A stretch of 64,000 nt of DNA from a virus. The stretch spans positions 1 through 64,000 of the IMG/VR virus record IMGVR_UViG_3300031539_000005; one strand, given 5' to 3'. Position numbers and translations under genes: made by a program. Of this stretch, positions 43,280 to 51,886 are shown one piece after another (position 1 is the stretch's first letter; each line of letters opens with the position of its first letter). Below the pieces are notes generated by a model that had not been told where the DNA came from, searched no databases, and saw only the letters and a list, made by a program, of their open reading frames with translations.

Positions 43280-44214
43280 ATGACAGTTTATTTATTTCTA
43301 TTGTTATGCCTACCCATGAACATGGTTGGGAAGTTGAACAAGCAATGAAGAGTCTAGAGAGGCAGACCGGAATATATCCATCCGAATATGAAATTGTTAT
43401 TGTAGATTCTGCTCCAGATGAAGGCTATACAAGGAGGATTGCTGCTGAAAACTATAGAAAATATGGAAATGTCAGGTATATAGAAGTCTATGACATCAAG
43501 GAAAGAGGAATTACCAACGCAGGATACTGTGGAAACATTGGAGCAAGAATGTTTGCTGAATTCCCTATCCTGATTCTCATAGTAGATTCTGCAAGACTTG
43601 TAACTCCTGGAGCAATCAGGAAAACCAGAGATGCCTTTGCACGTTGGGGAAATGATATCACTACTACAATTCCTCCTTATCACATTGGTAAGCATTATGA
43701 TGATTCCAGTTGGACTGTTAAGCAATGTAGAGAATTGATGTCAACGCTTCGTTGGGAAATTGACGCATACCATTTATTTGATGCTGCTGCACATACCAAA
43801 ATTAGCAGTACTGGAAATATCGGTGAATCTACCTTCCAAGGAATTACCAAGGAAAACTTTATCAAAATTGGTGGATGGAATGAGGTCTACAAATCATGGG
43901 GCGTTCATAATCTTGATTTGTGGAGACGTAGTACTCGTCCTCTTCCAGAAGGTGGTCTTGACAATCAGTTAAAGAATGTCATAGGACGATGGGGGAAAGT
44001 TGGTTTGGGATTAAAGGTGATTAACATAGAAGATGAAGGGACTTTTCACATTCATCATAAAATATCTATTCCACGAAATCATGGAAATTTTGCTACAGAT
44101 AATGAATCGGCATGGTCTGAATATGATTCTCTAAATGAATGTATTGTCGCCAATATTAATCGTCCAAATTGGGGACAGGGTAATTGTCAAGAAATCAACC
44201 TTTCAAAAATATAG
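43276..44214 (+). CDS. GT2 family glycosyltransferase
   Basis: 312 aa, start overlaps the preceding TGA, RBS AAAGGAG. Starts LFISIVMPTHEHGWEVEQAM with VIVDSAPDEGY as nucleotide-binding acid. LILIVDSARLV sits in the DxD place but is an unusual variant. Late motifs IGGWNEVYKSWGVHNLDLWRR fit a GT2 acceptor region. The C-terminal 60 residues are His/Asn-rich and unassigned. Confidence 0.75.
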   Translation: MNDSLFISIVMPTHEHGWEVEQAMKSLERQTGIYPSEYEIVIVDSAPDEGYTRRIAAENYRKYGNVRYIEVYDIKERGITNAGYCGNIGARMFAEFPILILIVDSARLVTPGAIRKTRDAFARWGNDITTTIPPYHIGKHYDDSSWTVKQCRELMSTLRWEIDAYHLFDAAAHTKISSTGNIGESTFQGITKENFIKIGGWNEVYKSWGVHNLDLWRRSTRPLPEGGLDNQLKNVIGRWGKVGLGLKVINIEDEGTFHIHHKISIPRNHGNFATDNESAWSEYDSLNECIVANINRPNWGQGNCQEINLSKI

Positions 44215-44223
44215 GGGACAATT

Positions 44224-44658
44224 ATGAAAGTAGTCGCAGTAAGCGGGGGATTTGATCCTATTCATCCAGGACATATAGACTTGTTTAGACAAGCTAAAGA
44301 ATATGGAAATCATCTTTTGGTAATTTTGAATAATGATAACTGGCTCATGAAGAAAAAAGGGTATGTCTTTATGCCTCAGAATTACAGAAGAAAGATATTA
44401 GAATCTATTCGTTATGTAGATCTTGTTGTTTATTCTTATCACAGTGAAGATGATACTGATCTTTCTGTACGGAGAGAATTAATCATCCTTCATCCACAGA
44501 TATTTTGTAATGGGAAAAGCTATGATGTCAATAATTGTCCAGAAACAGAGGTATGTAGAGAATTAGGAATCGAAATGATTTTTGGACTTACGAGTTCTAC
44601 AACGATAGGAATTTCAAGTACAGATCTTTTAAAGCAAGTCTCAGGCTTCATTATTTGA
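44224..44658 (+). CDS. Cytidylyltransferase-like nucleotidyltransferase (TagD/HldE-C type)
   Basis: 144 aa. GGFDPIHPGHIDLF contains the HxGH motif (His14-His17) of class I nucleotidyltransferases; KKKGYVFMP corresponds to the substrate Lys loop; GISSTDLL matches the C-terminal (I)SSTxLL motif. Such enzymes activate glycerol-3-phosphate with CTP or heptose-1-phosphate with ATP. Both readings suit the window: a CDP-glycerol-type transferase is encoded at 40635 and GT9 (heptosyltransferase-like) genes are present. Which substrate is used cannot be decided from sequence alone. Length is typical of TagD. Confidence 0.85.
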   Translation: MKVVAVSGGFDPIHPGHIDLFRQAKEYGNHLLVILNNDNWLMKKKGYVFMPQNYRRKILESIRYVDLVVYSYHSEDDTDLSVRRELIILHPQIFCNGKSYDVNNCPETEVCRELGIEMIFGLTSSTTIGISSTDLLKQVSGFII

Positions 44659-44670
44659 AAAGGATTTCTG

Positions 44671-45402
44671 ATGTTGCTTTCAATAATAATAAGAACTTGG
44701 AATAGACTGGAATATACAATCAGGACAATTGTAAGTATTTCTGAACACTGCGGTCTTCCTAAAGACCGATACGAAATAATTTGTGTTGACCAGAATTCCA
44801 ATGATGGAACTAAAGAATGGCTACGTGATGCTTCTTGTTGTGGCTATTACCCCATAAAACCTATAATTCTTTCAGAGAATGTTGGAGATGGTTGCGGAAT
44901 GAATGTTGGATTTAGTGCAGCTAAAGGAGAGTTTTTTGCTCAGCATGATAATGATATTGAGCTTATTACTCCTTACTACTATGCTAAACTAATTTCTCTC
45001 TATAAGGGGCTTGAATTTAACAGAATTAAATTATGTGCTCTCTCTGGAAGCCATAAGCAAGGAATTAATTTAGAATCTACTCCTATGAGATTTGCAAGAG
45101 AAAGGCATGGTCATACTTTTTTTAGGCATGGAATCCATGATGTTCATTATTCATCTTGGGTAACAGCCAGTTTTATTTTTAGGAAAGAATTTTCTTCTCT
45201 TGAATTTACGAAAGGAATGTGTAATAGCTGGTGTGGAGAATGGTTTGATCGTGGGTATGAAAATATTCTTTGTGATGATTTAAAGTTCTGGCATATTGAT
45301 TCAGATTCAGAAGGAGGAGAATACGTACAAGAACAATATAAGAAATTTCCCACCTATACTTACATCAAGCGTCATTATAGACCATTTCTAAAAGTGAAAT
45401 AA
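44671..45402 (+). CDS. GT2 family glycosyltransferase
   Basis: 243 aa. MLLSIIIRTWNRLEYTIRTI opens a GT2 domain; IICVDQNSNDGT is the nucleotide-binding loop, SENVGDGCGMNVGFSAAKGEF the conserved middle, and AQHDNDIELI the DxD motif. Starts 12 nt after the nucleotidyltransferase gene. Soluble; probably part of the same glycan pathway. Confidence 0.85.
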   Translation: MLLSIIIRTWNRLEYTIRTIVSISEHCGLPKDRYEIICVDQNSNDGTKEWLRDASCCGYYPIKPIILSENVGDGCGMNVGFSAAKGEFFAQHDNDIELITPYYYAKLISLYKGLEFNRIKLCALSGSHKQGINLESTPMRFARERHGHTFFRHGIHDVHYSSWVTASFIFRKEFSSLEFTKGMCNSWCGEWFDRGYENILCDDLKFWHIDSDSEGGEYVQEQYKKFPTYTYIKRHYRPFLKVK

Positions 45403-45411
45403 GAGGATAGT

Positions 45412-46188
45412 ATGTTTGAAAGCAGACTAACAACTTTCATTTGTGGAATTTCGTCCAAAAAATTGGAACCCTTAATTCAAATAGGGGTTCTTTTACCCAC
45501 CAGAGGAAGATATGAACCTCTTTTTCATACTCTTCTTTCGCTTGTTGGAAGCAATTATTCTCATTTGCTTGAAGTAATTGTAGTTTGCGATGCGGATATG
45601 GCTTCTTATGAAGTTGCAAATAATTTTCATTCAGCGGAATACTTTGCCTCCTATACAGTTTATCTTTCTAGAGAAAGACTTTATCCTGTAAGCGCTTTTA
45701 ATGTTGCTTACAATCTCTGTTCTTCTGAAATCTTTACCTGGATGAATGATGAAAATACTTATAATCGGGATTGGTTGAAGAATGCTCTAGTTAGATTTAT
45801 GGATGAATTTCCTGATGGAGTAGGAGTTCTTTCTTTATATAAAAAGAAAAAAGCTGGTCTAGGAATGTCAACAAAAAGATTTGTTGAATATAACAATCAT
45901 GAATTCTTTCATGATGGCTATACTGTTTATTTTCCTGATGATGAGCTAACTTGTAGAGCTATTTTGCTAGGACGTTACGCCTGGATAGAACAGAGTGGAA
46001 TCATGCATGATTTAACAATTACTGAATCTATTCCTGTGATTCCTCCAGATGAAAAAATTGCATGGAAAAAGACTGATCGTGGAATCTACTATGCCCGATC
46101 GGAAACTAACTATGGTCTTAATCCTGAAAAACTTTATCCTTGGCCCGGATTTAAAGAAGTTAATCTTCCATTGAGAGAAAACAAATGA
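45412..46188 (+). CDS. GT2-like glycosyltransferase (tandem copy 1)
   Basis: 258 aa. IQIGVLLPTRGRYEPLFHTLL, VIVVCDADMASYEVA and FTWMNDENTYNRDW (DxD-like) mark a GT2 fold. The middle and end (FPDGVGVLSL, LGMSTKRFVEYNNHEFFHDGY, AILLGRYAWIE) are close to those of the next gene, so the two are tandem paralogues. Overlaps the next start by 4 nt (ATGA). Confidence 0.75.
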   Translation: MFESRLTTFICGISSKKLEPLIQIGVLLPTRGRYEPLFHTLLSLVGSNYSHLLEVIVVCDADMASYEVANNFHSAEYFASYTVYLSRERLYPVSAFNVAYNLCSSEIFTWMNDENTYNRDWLKNALVRFMDEFPDGVGVLSLYKKKKAGLGMSTKRFVEYNNHEFFHDGYTVYFPDDELTCRAILLGRYAWIEQSGIMHDLTITESIPVIPPDEKIAWKKTDRGIYYARSETNYGLNPEKLYPWPGFKEVNLPLRENK

Positions 46189-47489
46189 TAAGTATTCTTA
46201 TTCCTACCTGTAAAAGACTAAGTTCTCTACTTAATTGTATTGACAGTTTAATGCGAATAGATGATCCTAGTGGTTTAGAAGTCATTGTTGCTGTTGATGC
46301 AGATCCTTCTACGAAAGAACTTGTTGAGATATATTTATCTCGGCATACTAGCTTTGGTGCTTTTAAAGTAGTCCTTTCAGAAAAAAGACAATATTCTATT
46401 GGAATTTATAATCTTGCCTTTAAAGCATCTACTCAGGAAGTATTCATTTGGTTAGCCGATGATGTAATAATCAGAAAAACTGATTTCATTACTAGGTTCA
46501 CTAAATGGTTCTATGAAGATTTTCCTGATGGAATTGGAGTTATGAGTCTCTCAGCTCAGGGGGGGGCTGGTTTCGGGATATCTACTAAGAGCTTTGTTAT
46601 ATATAATGATGATGAATTTTTCCATAGTGGATATAGAGATCACTATGCTGATACAGAGTTAACCAAAAGAGCAATTCTGATGGGACGTTATTCTTGGGCG
46701 CATAATTCTAATATGATTGAACATGATGGAAATTTGTCAGAAGTAGATGAAAAAATAAGATATGATATAAAGAGGACAGATGGAGTTCTATTTGGTAAAC
46801 GTCAAGAACTGCGATTTATGTTAGATCCTAGCAAAATACTCTATCCAGATTATAATTGTAAAGAATGGGAAAAAGTGATAATGGTATTGCCTGAAAAACT
46901 TGGAACAAAAGTTCTCCCAATAAGCGTGGGGAGAAGAACTGAGAAGCTGCTTATAGATGATCCTGGTGGTAAAATTAGATTCTATCAAAGTCCTGGTTGT
47001 TCTTTTCATGGTTTGTTAATCTTATGGTGGATTCATTTTGGTCTAGAAGGCCATGGAGCAATGATAGGAGATACTCCTCTCGTGGGAGAGGAACTTTTAA
47101 AGCAATTTCCTAAAATCACGAAATTGGATTTCATTAATTTAGAGAAAGTAGCTCATACTCTTGTTTGGGATATTACAAAGCCAATTAGTGAATTTATGGA
47201 TCCTCCATACCCCGAATATGATTGGATTATATGTCAGGCAGTATTGGAGCATGTCATTGATCCCTATGGAGCTGTAAAGAATCTTGTATCTGTTCTTAAG
47301 CCAGGAAAATTATTGTTTCTTCATACAGTTGGCCCCGAATTTCCTTATCATAGATATCCAATAGATTGTTATAGATTCTTTAGAGATATATTTATAAAAT
47401 ATGCTGAAGAATTTGATTTAGAAATAGAAGATATTTATTCTAATTTGATACATACTTTTGTTGCATATAGAAAAAAAAATGGCAATTGA
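46185..47489 (+). CDS. GT2 - SAM methyltransferase fusion (tandem copy 2)
   Basis: 434 aa. The first 250 residues parallel the preceding gene (MISILIPTCKRLSSLL, VIVAVDADPSTKE, FIWLADDVIIRKTDF, FGISTKSFVIYNDDEFFHSGY). The last 170 residues are a Methyltransf_11-like domain lacking a sharp motif I, with WDITKPISEF, WIICQAVLEHVIDPYGA and LKPGKLLFLHTVGPEF. Fusion of sugar transfer and methylation suggests that the added sugar is O-methylated, a common chain-end cap; this is inference. Overlaps the next gene by 11 nt. Confidence 0.75.
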   Translation: MISILIPTCKRLSSLLNCIDSLMRIDDPSGLEVIVAVDADPSTKELVEIYLSRHTSFGAFKVVLSEKRQYSIGIYNLAFKASTQEVFIWLADDVIIRKTDFITRFTKWFYEDFPDGIGVMSLSAQGGAGFGISTKSFVIYNDDEFFHSGYRDHYADTELTKRAILMGRYSWAHNSNMIEHDGNLSEVDEKIRYDIKRTDGVLFGKRQELRFMLDPSKILYPDYNCKEWEKVIMVLPEKLGTKVLPISVGRRTEKLLIDDPGGKIRFYQSPGCSFHGLLILWWIHFGLEGHGAMIGDTPLVGEELLKQFPKITKLDFINLEKVAHTLVWDITKPISEFMDPPYPEYDWIICQAVLEHVIDPYGAVKNLVSVLKPGKLLFLHTVGPEFPYHRYPIDCYRFFRDIFIKYAEEFDLEIEDIYSNLIHTFVAYRKKNGN

Positions 47490-48009
47490 AGATTGGACTA
47501 TAATTAGAAAATTGGCAGGATCTATTTTAAGCAATACGGCAGGAAATTGTATTGTGGAAATAGGGAGAGGACATTCAACTTCTCTTTTCCGTTCTTATTC
47601 TATGATATTTGGAATTCCTTTGTTTAGTTGCGATATTAATTATAAAAAAGAAGTCAACGAGCCACTTTTCAAAACAATTGCTAAATCTTCTGTTGATTTT
47701 ATGAAATCTTTCAATGGGATCCCTTCTCTTGTATTGTTAGATGGGTGTCATGATTATGATGTTGTAATAGAAGAAGCAAATTTCTTTATTAAGAAGCTTG
47801 TTGTTCATGGAGTTTTATTTATTCATGATACCTATCCTTGTCTTCCTGGTTATTTGGTGCATGAAAGTTGTAGCGATTGCTATAGAGTTCGCATAGAATT
47901 AGAAAAGCGAACGGATATATATTGTTTCACTTGGCCTTATACGGCAAATAATCAAGGACTAACGATGATTTTAAAAAAAGATTTTAATAGACCATTTTAT
48001 AGGGAGTAA
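47479..48009 (+). CDS. SAM-dependent methyltransferase-like protein, paralogue of 32608
   Basis: 176 aa from ATG 47479 (MAIEDWTIIRKLAG), which aligns with the start of the 32608 product (MSSWPIIDNLAG); a TTG at 47458 is possible but adds unmatched residues. CIVEIGRGHSTSLF, LFSCDIN, LVLLDGCHDYDVV, VLFIHDTYPC and CFTWPY parallel its homologue. One copy is in the tail-tip cluster and one in the sugar island, linking the two regions. Confidence 0.7.
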   Translation: MAIEDWTIIRKLAGSILSNTAGNCIVEIGRGHSTSLFRSYSMIFGIPLFSCDINYKKEVNEPLFKTIAKSSVDFMKSFNGIPSLVLLDGCHDYDVVIEEANFFIKKLVVHGVLFIHDTYPCLPGYLVHESCSDCYRVRIELEKRTDIYCFTWPYTANNQGLTMILKKDFNRPFYRE

Positions 48010-48011
48010 AG

Positions 48012-48230
48012 ATGAGTTTTCCTTCGAAAAGTATACAAGAAGCAGTGGAAAGAGCTAAAGAAAATATAACTAAACTTAATTCATGTTCTAAACCTCATGA
48101 TTTTTCTATTCCCACAAGCGAGAGTCCTTTTTTTGCGAAGCATGAATGTTCAAAGTGTGGAGGTAAAGTGGATTCAGCAAGCAAAATCTGGTATGAAAGA
48201 GGACTTGAGGATGCGAAAGAAAGTAGTTAA
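48012..48230 (+). CDS. Small Cys-containing protein
   Basis: 72 aa, 2 nt after the methyltransferase. Helical N-terminus (SIQEAVERAKENITKLN), then HECSKCGG, a CxxC with flanking Cys/His that could hold zinc. The end overlaps the GT4 start by 20 nt. Function unknown. Confidence 0.5.
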   Translation: MSFPSKSIQEAVERAKENITKLNSCSKPHDFSIPTSESPFFAKHECSKCGGKVDSASKIWYERGLEDAKESS

Positions 48231-49263
48231 ACTAATAGATTATGTTTTTCAACATCACTTTCAGCTCACAGAAGCTTACGATGATTCTAATTCGATGAGA
48301 TATTTGAGTGATGAATTTGATATAGAAATCATTGGTCGTTTTATCCAGAACAAAATAACTGAACATAGGGTTAAAGGCCCTTCTACGGATTATAAGGTCA
48401 CTTTTTTACCAAAATCTTTTAGCATTCAAGCTGTAGTGGATTATATTTTAAAGCTTAATCCTAATGTGATCCACATGCATGGTAATCACGGGTGGCCCCA
48501 ATATCCAATTTATGCTTCTGCTTTTGTTAATAAAGGAATTAAGCTTATCTTTAGTCCAGCAGGAGCTAGTTGTGGAACTCATGAATTTTTAGAGTGCTTT
48601 GATACTGTGATTGTAAATCATGTAGAACAAATTAAACGAATGCGTTGTCCTCCGGCAAAGGTTCTCGTTAGACATAGGGGAGCAGATCCTAGCGTATTTT
48701 ATCCTGTTCCTGGAGGGAAGAAGAAATATAATTTTGTATATGTGGCTGGTTTTGTTCCGCAAAAGAGACTAGATTTCATGATTGAATGTGTAAAGAATAC
48801 TCCTTATAACATGGTTATCTTAGGAGACTTTACTAGATTAACAGAACATTATATTTTAATTCGTGATATAATTAAACTACAGCGCCTTGAAAATAAAATA
48901 TTCTTACATGACTTTATTCCTCAGACACAAATGTCTCAATTTTTAGGACAATGTAAGGTGTGGGTATGGCCTAATATTAAGCCAGAGAACCCTGAGACGA
49001 CCACCAATCGCTCCATTATCGAAGCTTTAGGTTGTGGTATGCCTTTATTGGTTGGAGAACGAGCCTTTAAGAATTCTCATTTTTTGATTACGGGCATTAA
49101 CGGATATAGTTATTCTACAAAGGAAGAGTTCCAAGAAAAAGCTAATTTAATAATGGAAGATTATCTTTCTTTTGGAAAAAATAGTGTAATTCTTGGCAGA
49201 GTTAAATTCTCATTTCAGGAAAATTTTATTGATTTCTATAAAAATTGCTATAATTCTTCATGA
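48211..49263 (+). CDS. GT4 family glycosyltransferase
   Basis: 350 aa from ATG 48211, preceded by GAGGACTTGAGG; an upstream in-frame ATG at 48097 would run through the previous gene in another frame. GT-B features: IHMHGNHGWPQ, VYVAGFVPQKRLDFMIE and the donor motif RSIIEALGCGMPLLVGE. Soluble, no signal peptide. Overlaps the next gene by 4 nt. Confidence 0.8.
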   Translation: MRKKVVKLIDYVFQHHFQLTEAYDDSNSMRYLSDEFDIEIIGRFIQNKITEHRVKGPSTDYKVTFLPKSFSIQAVVDYILKLNPNVIHMHGNHGWPQYPIYASAFVNKGIKLIFSPAGASCGTHEFLECFDTVIVNHVEQIKRMRCPPAKVLVRHRGADPSVFYPVPGGKKKYNFVYVAGFVPQKRLDFMIECVKNTPYNMVILGDFTRLTEHYILIRDIIKLQRLENKIFLHDFIPQTQMSQFLGQCKVWVWPNIKPENPETTTNRSIIEALGCGMPLLVGERAFKNSHFLITGINGYSYSTKEEFQEKANLIMEDYLSFGKNSVILGRVKFSFQENFIDFYKNCYNSS

Positions 49264-49475
49264 CCAGAGCGAATCCTATAAAGCTTAATCGCCCTATTAA
49301 CATGGTTGAATTAGATGTACATAGGCATCCGGACTGTTCTGATTATGAAAAATGTTTAGATAAAGCGGTCTATAAGAGATGGAGAGGATTTAGTTGTTTA
49401 AAATGTACTTTTTTCCGAAAATATAAGAAGATAAGAAAGAGGTTAGATCAGCTTTATGGAAAGGGAGGAATATAA
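49260..49475 (+). CDS. Small Cys-motif protein
   Basis: 71 aa. C-x5-C (CSDYEKC) followed after 14 residues by CLKC gives a likely metal site in the segment HPDCSDYEKCLDKAVYKRW. Short proteins with a CxxxxxC...GFSCxxC pattern are frequent in phage genomes, without known function. Basic C-terminus. Confidence 0.6.
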   Translation: MTRANPIKLNRPINMVELDVHRHPDCSDYEKCLDKAVYKRWRGFSCLKCTFFRKYKKIRKRLDQLYGKGGI

Positions 49476-50256
49476 AGAGTATTGGGAAAAGAGATCAAAC
49501 ACTTATAAGTCTTTAGATGATGTGAGTAGTAAGCGGACGGCTTATAAGATTGTGAATTTAGCTAAATCTCTTGGATTGCCTTTTGCTCCTTCCATACTGG
49601 ATGTCGGTTGTGGCCCAGGAATAATTACTCGAGTCTTGCGAGAGAACTTTAGACATTCTACAGTTTGGGGGATTGATTTTTCAGAAAAAATGATTCAAAA
49701 AGCTCAGCAAAATTGTCTTCCTGATTTAAAATTTACTTGCGAAGACTTCTTGAGTTCTTCTTTTATTCCAGATCAAAAATTTGATTTTATTTTAATGAGC
49801 CTTGTTTTGCATCATTTACTTGATGGGAAAGATTTTGTTGCTCTTCTTAAGGCAAATTCTTTATTGGCAAAGAATGGATCCATTATTGTTGCAGAGGCAG
49901 TTCCTCCGGAAGATGAAATTTTTGAGGAATATAGGAATGTTTTTTTACTCAAAGAAAGAAGGAACTGCTATCTTGTTAATCATCTTGTGGCAATGCTTCG
50001 GTCTGCTGAATTTGTGAGAGTGAGATCTACTACTTATAGATTCTGGATAAGGATGTTCAAATGGCTGAATGACGATACATTGTCTAAAGAGAAGAAACGA
50101 CTAATTTGGAGTTTACATCTCAATGGCTCTGCTAGATGGAAATTGGCCTACCAAATGACATCAGTAAAGAGTAATGTGCGGGGTTTTGAATTTGACGACT
50201 ATGAGCTTAAGTGCAAAATGGCACTTATTACAGGCAGGAAGATAGTGGAAAAATAG
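49456..50256 (+). CDS. Class I SAM-dependent methyltransferase
   Basis: 266 aa. Clear motif I SILDVGCGPGIITRVL, motif II WGIDFSEKMIQKAQ, and FDFILMSLVLHHLLDG with AKNGSIIVAEAVPP. A C-terminal 90-residue region (FWIRMFKWLNDDT) may bind substrate. Small-molecule or sugar O/N-methylation is more likely than DNA methylation because the catalytic NPPY/DPPY motif is missing. Last gene before a strong terminator. Confidence 0.8.
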   Translation: MEREEYKEYWEKRSNTYKSLDDVSSKRTAYKIVNLAKSLGLPFAPSILDVGCGPGIITRVLRENFRHSTVWGIDFSEKMIQKAQQNCLPDLKFTCEDFLSSSFIPDQKFDFILMSLVLHHLLDGKDFVALLKANSLLAKNGSIIVAEAVPPEDEIFEEYRNVFLLKERRNCYLVNHLVAMLRSAEFVRVRSTTYRFWIRMFKWLNDDTLSKEKKRLIWSLHLNGSARWKLAYQMTSVKSNVRGFEFDDYELKCKMALITGRKIVEK

Positions 50257-50284
50257 AAAGTGGTATATTACTTTGCAGTGTGTG

Positions 50285-50306
50285 TGTGGCCTTGTCATGG
50301 GCCACA
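50285..50306 (+). other. Hairpin TGTGGCC/GGCCACA
   Basis: Perfect 7-bp stem with an 8-nt loop, 28 nt after the methyltransferase stop and ahead of the main terminator. May protect the 3' end of the upstream mRNA. Confidence 0.5.
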
Positions 50307-50349
50307 TGATTCTTCCTTATTTTTTCACTCGTTACTTTCCTTCTCGTTG

Positions 50350-50390
50350 ACCCCCAAGCATTTATCGTCTTTGCTTGGGGGTTGTTTTTT
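50350..50390 (+). terminator. Strong rho-independent terminator
   Basis: ACCCCCAAGCA (50350-50360) pairs with TGCTTGGGGGT (50372-50382), followed by TGTTTTTT. It separates the sugar-enzyme island from the replication module. The short open frame crossing it (50260-50454) is not a gene. Confidence 0.9.
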
Positions 50391-50401
50391 GAAGAGGTTT
50401 C

Positions 50402-51886
50402 ATGCTAGAAATTGTTGTATCTTCTATAAAAAGCAAAATTTTGAATTGTTCTGATGATATTGCAAAAAAGCTATGGAAATATTTGTCTTATCAATCTTAT
50501 AACTATGAATATTCTACAGCATATCTATTTGGGGGATGGGATGGAAAAGTTCATAAATTTGCCCAAAAAGGTCGAACTTTTCCCACAGGGCTTTTATATA
50601 GGGTCGGCAAGTGGCTCAAACGGAATAAGGTTGCGTTCAAAGTAACTGATTATAGGCAAGCCTTAATTTTCGACGAAAAGACTGTTGTGCGTAATATAGA
50701 CAATCTTAAACATGCCCTTCGGCCTTATCAGATTGATGGTTTAATCAAGGGTCTCTATAACCCATATATCATGTATTGGTGGGCGACTTCTTCTGGAAAG
50801 ACAGTATTATTTTCTTCTATAATTCAGGCTCTTAAGAAAAAAGATTATATGATGACTCTTATTCTTGTTGCTACAAAAGATTTAGCTGCGCAACATCGTG
50901 AAGAATTACAGAGTATGATGGGAATAGATGTAGGCTATATAGAGGAAGGAAAATTTGATCCTAAGAGAATTTCTGTAGCTGTAATCAATACTTTATGGGC
51001 TAAGGCAAAGAGACGTAGGGACAGCAAGGTTCTTAATTATCTGAATAGTGTTCAGCATCTTATAATTGATGAGGCCCATAGATCAATTGATAGCAAAATG
51101 TTTAGAAACACTATAGGTCTTTGTAAGAATACTGTCATTAGGCATGGATTTTCTGCTTCTCCATATAGTCTAACTACTGACGATATAGAGTTAGAGAGCG
51201 TTACAGGTCCTCCTCTTTCCAGAGTTACAATGTCGCAACTCATACGAGAAGGATGGGTCTCTAGGCCATATATATTTTTTATTGATTATGAAGAATCTTG
51301 GAAGATGAGCGGTACATTTGCTAGAGTCTATGAAGAAAAGATAGTAAAAGGAGCTAGAAGAAACGAGATTATTATAGATTTGATTAAAAAGGAATTTGAA
51401 AACGAAAAATCTATACTTGTATTGATAAGGATAATTAAGCATGGCAGAATCTTGTCTGATATGTTAATTAATGAAGGTTTTTTACCTGATGAATTTGCCT
51501 TTGTTCATGGACAGACCAATAAGCATATAAGAAATCAAGTGAAAGACGCATTCAGAAGAAGAGACTTGAAGTTAGTAATTGCAAGTCAAATTTGGAACGA
51601 AGGAATTGATATACCGTCCATAGATGTTTTGATTAAAGCTGATGCGGGAGGAGGTCTTGAAATAAAACAAAACAAGGGCATTAGATCTGTAGTACAGCAG
51701 ACCGGAAGAGTTATTCGCAAACCTATTCTGCCAGGGGAAAAAGATGTACGCATTGATATAGAACATACTGTTACTATTTATGATTTTAATGATAAAGTTC
51801 ATAAAGATTTGGCTCATCATTCTAAAAATAGATTTAGCACGTTTGCTATGGAACCTGAATTTGTCATAAGGAGAATAAAATTATGA
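50402..51886 (+). CDS. Superfamily 2 DNA helicase, UvsW-like
   Basis: 494 aa. Q-like region LRPYQIDGLIKGL, Walker A ATSSGKT (128-134), motif II DEAH (223-226), motif III FSASPY, C-terminal RecA domain with FVHGQTNK, IASQIWNEGIDIPSIDVLI and motif VI VVQQTGRVIRKP. The N-terminal 100 residues (YLFGGWDGKVHKFAQKGRTFPTG) match the UvsW/phage SF2 accessory domain. Such helicases unwind recombination or fork structures during phage replication. First gene after the terminator, so it may have its own promoter, which I could not locate. Confidence 0.85.
   Translation: MLEIVVSSIKSKILNCSDDIAKKLWKYLSYQSYNYEYSTAYLFGGWDGKVHKFAQKGRTFPTGLLYRVGKWLKRNKVAFKVTDYRQALIFDEKTVVRNIDNLKHALRPYQIDGLIKGLYNPYIMYWWATSSGKTVLFSSIIQALKKKDYMMTLILVATKDLAAQHREELQSMMGIDVGYIEEGKFDPKRISVAVINTLWAKAKRRRDSKVLNYLNSVQHLIIDEAHRSIDSKMFRNTIGLCKNTVIRHGFSASPYSLTTDDIELESVTGPPLSRVTMSQLIREGWVSRPYIFFIDYEESWKMSGTFARVYEEKIVKGARRNEIIIDLIKKEFENEKSILVLIRIIKHGRILSDMLINEGFLPDEFAFVHGQTNKHIRNQVKDAFRRRDLKLVIASQIWNEGIDIPSIDVLIKADAGGGLEIKQNKGIRSVVQQTGRVIRKPILPGEKDVRIDIEHTVTIYDFNDKVHKDLAHHSKNRFSTFAMEPEFVIRRIKL

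Noticed and set aside
48097-48210. 38-residue N-terminal extension of the GT4 gene
   Set aside because: Overlaps the preceding small gene in another frame; the GT4 domain begins after ATG 48211.
50260-50454. 64-codon open frame between methyltransferase and helicase
   Set aside because: Spans a hairpin and a strong terminator and has no proper ribosome site.
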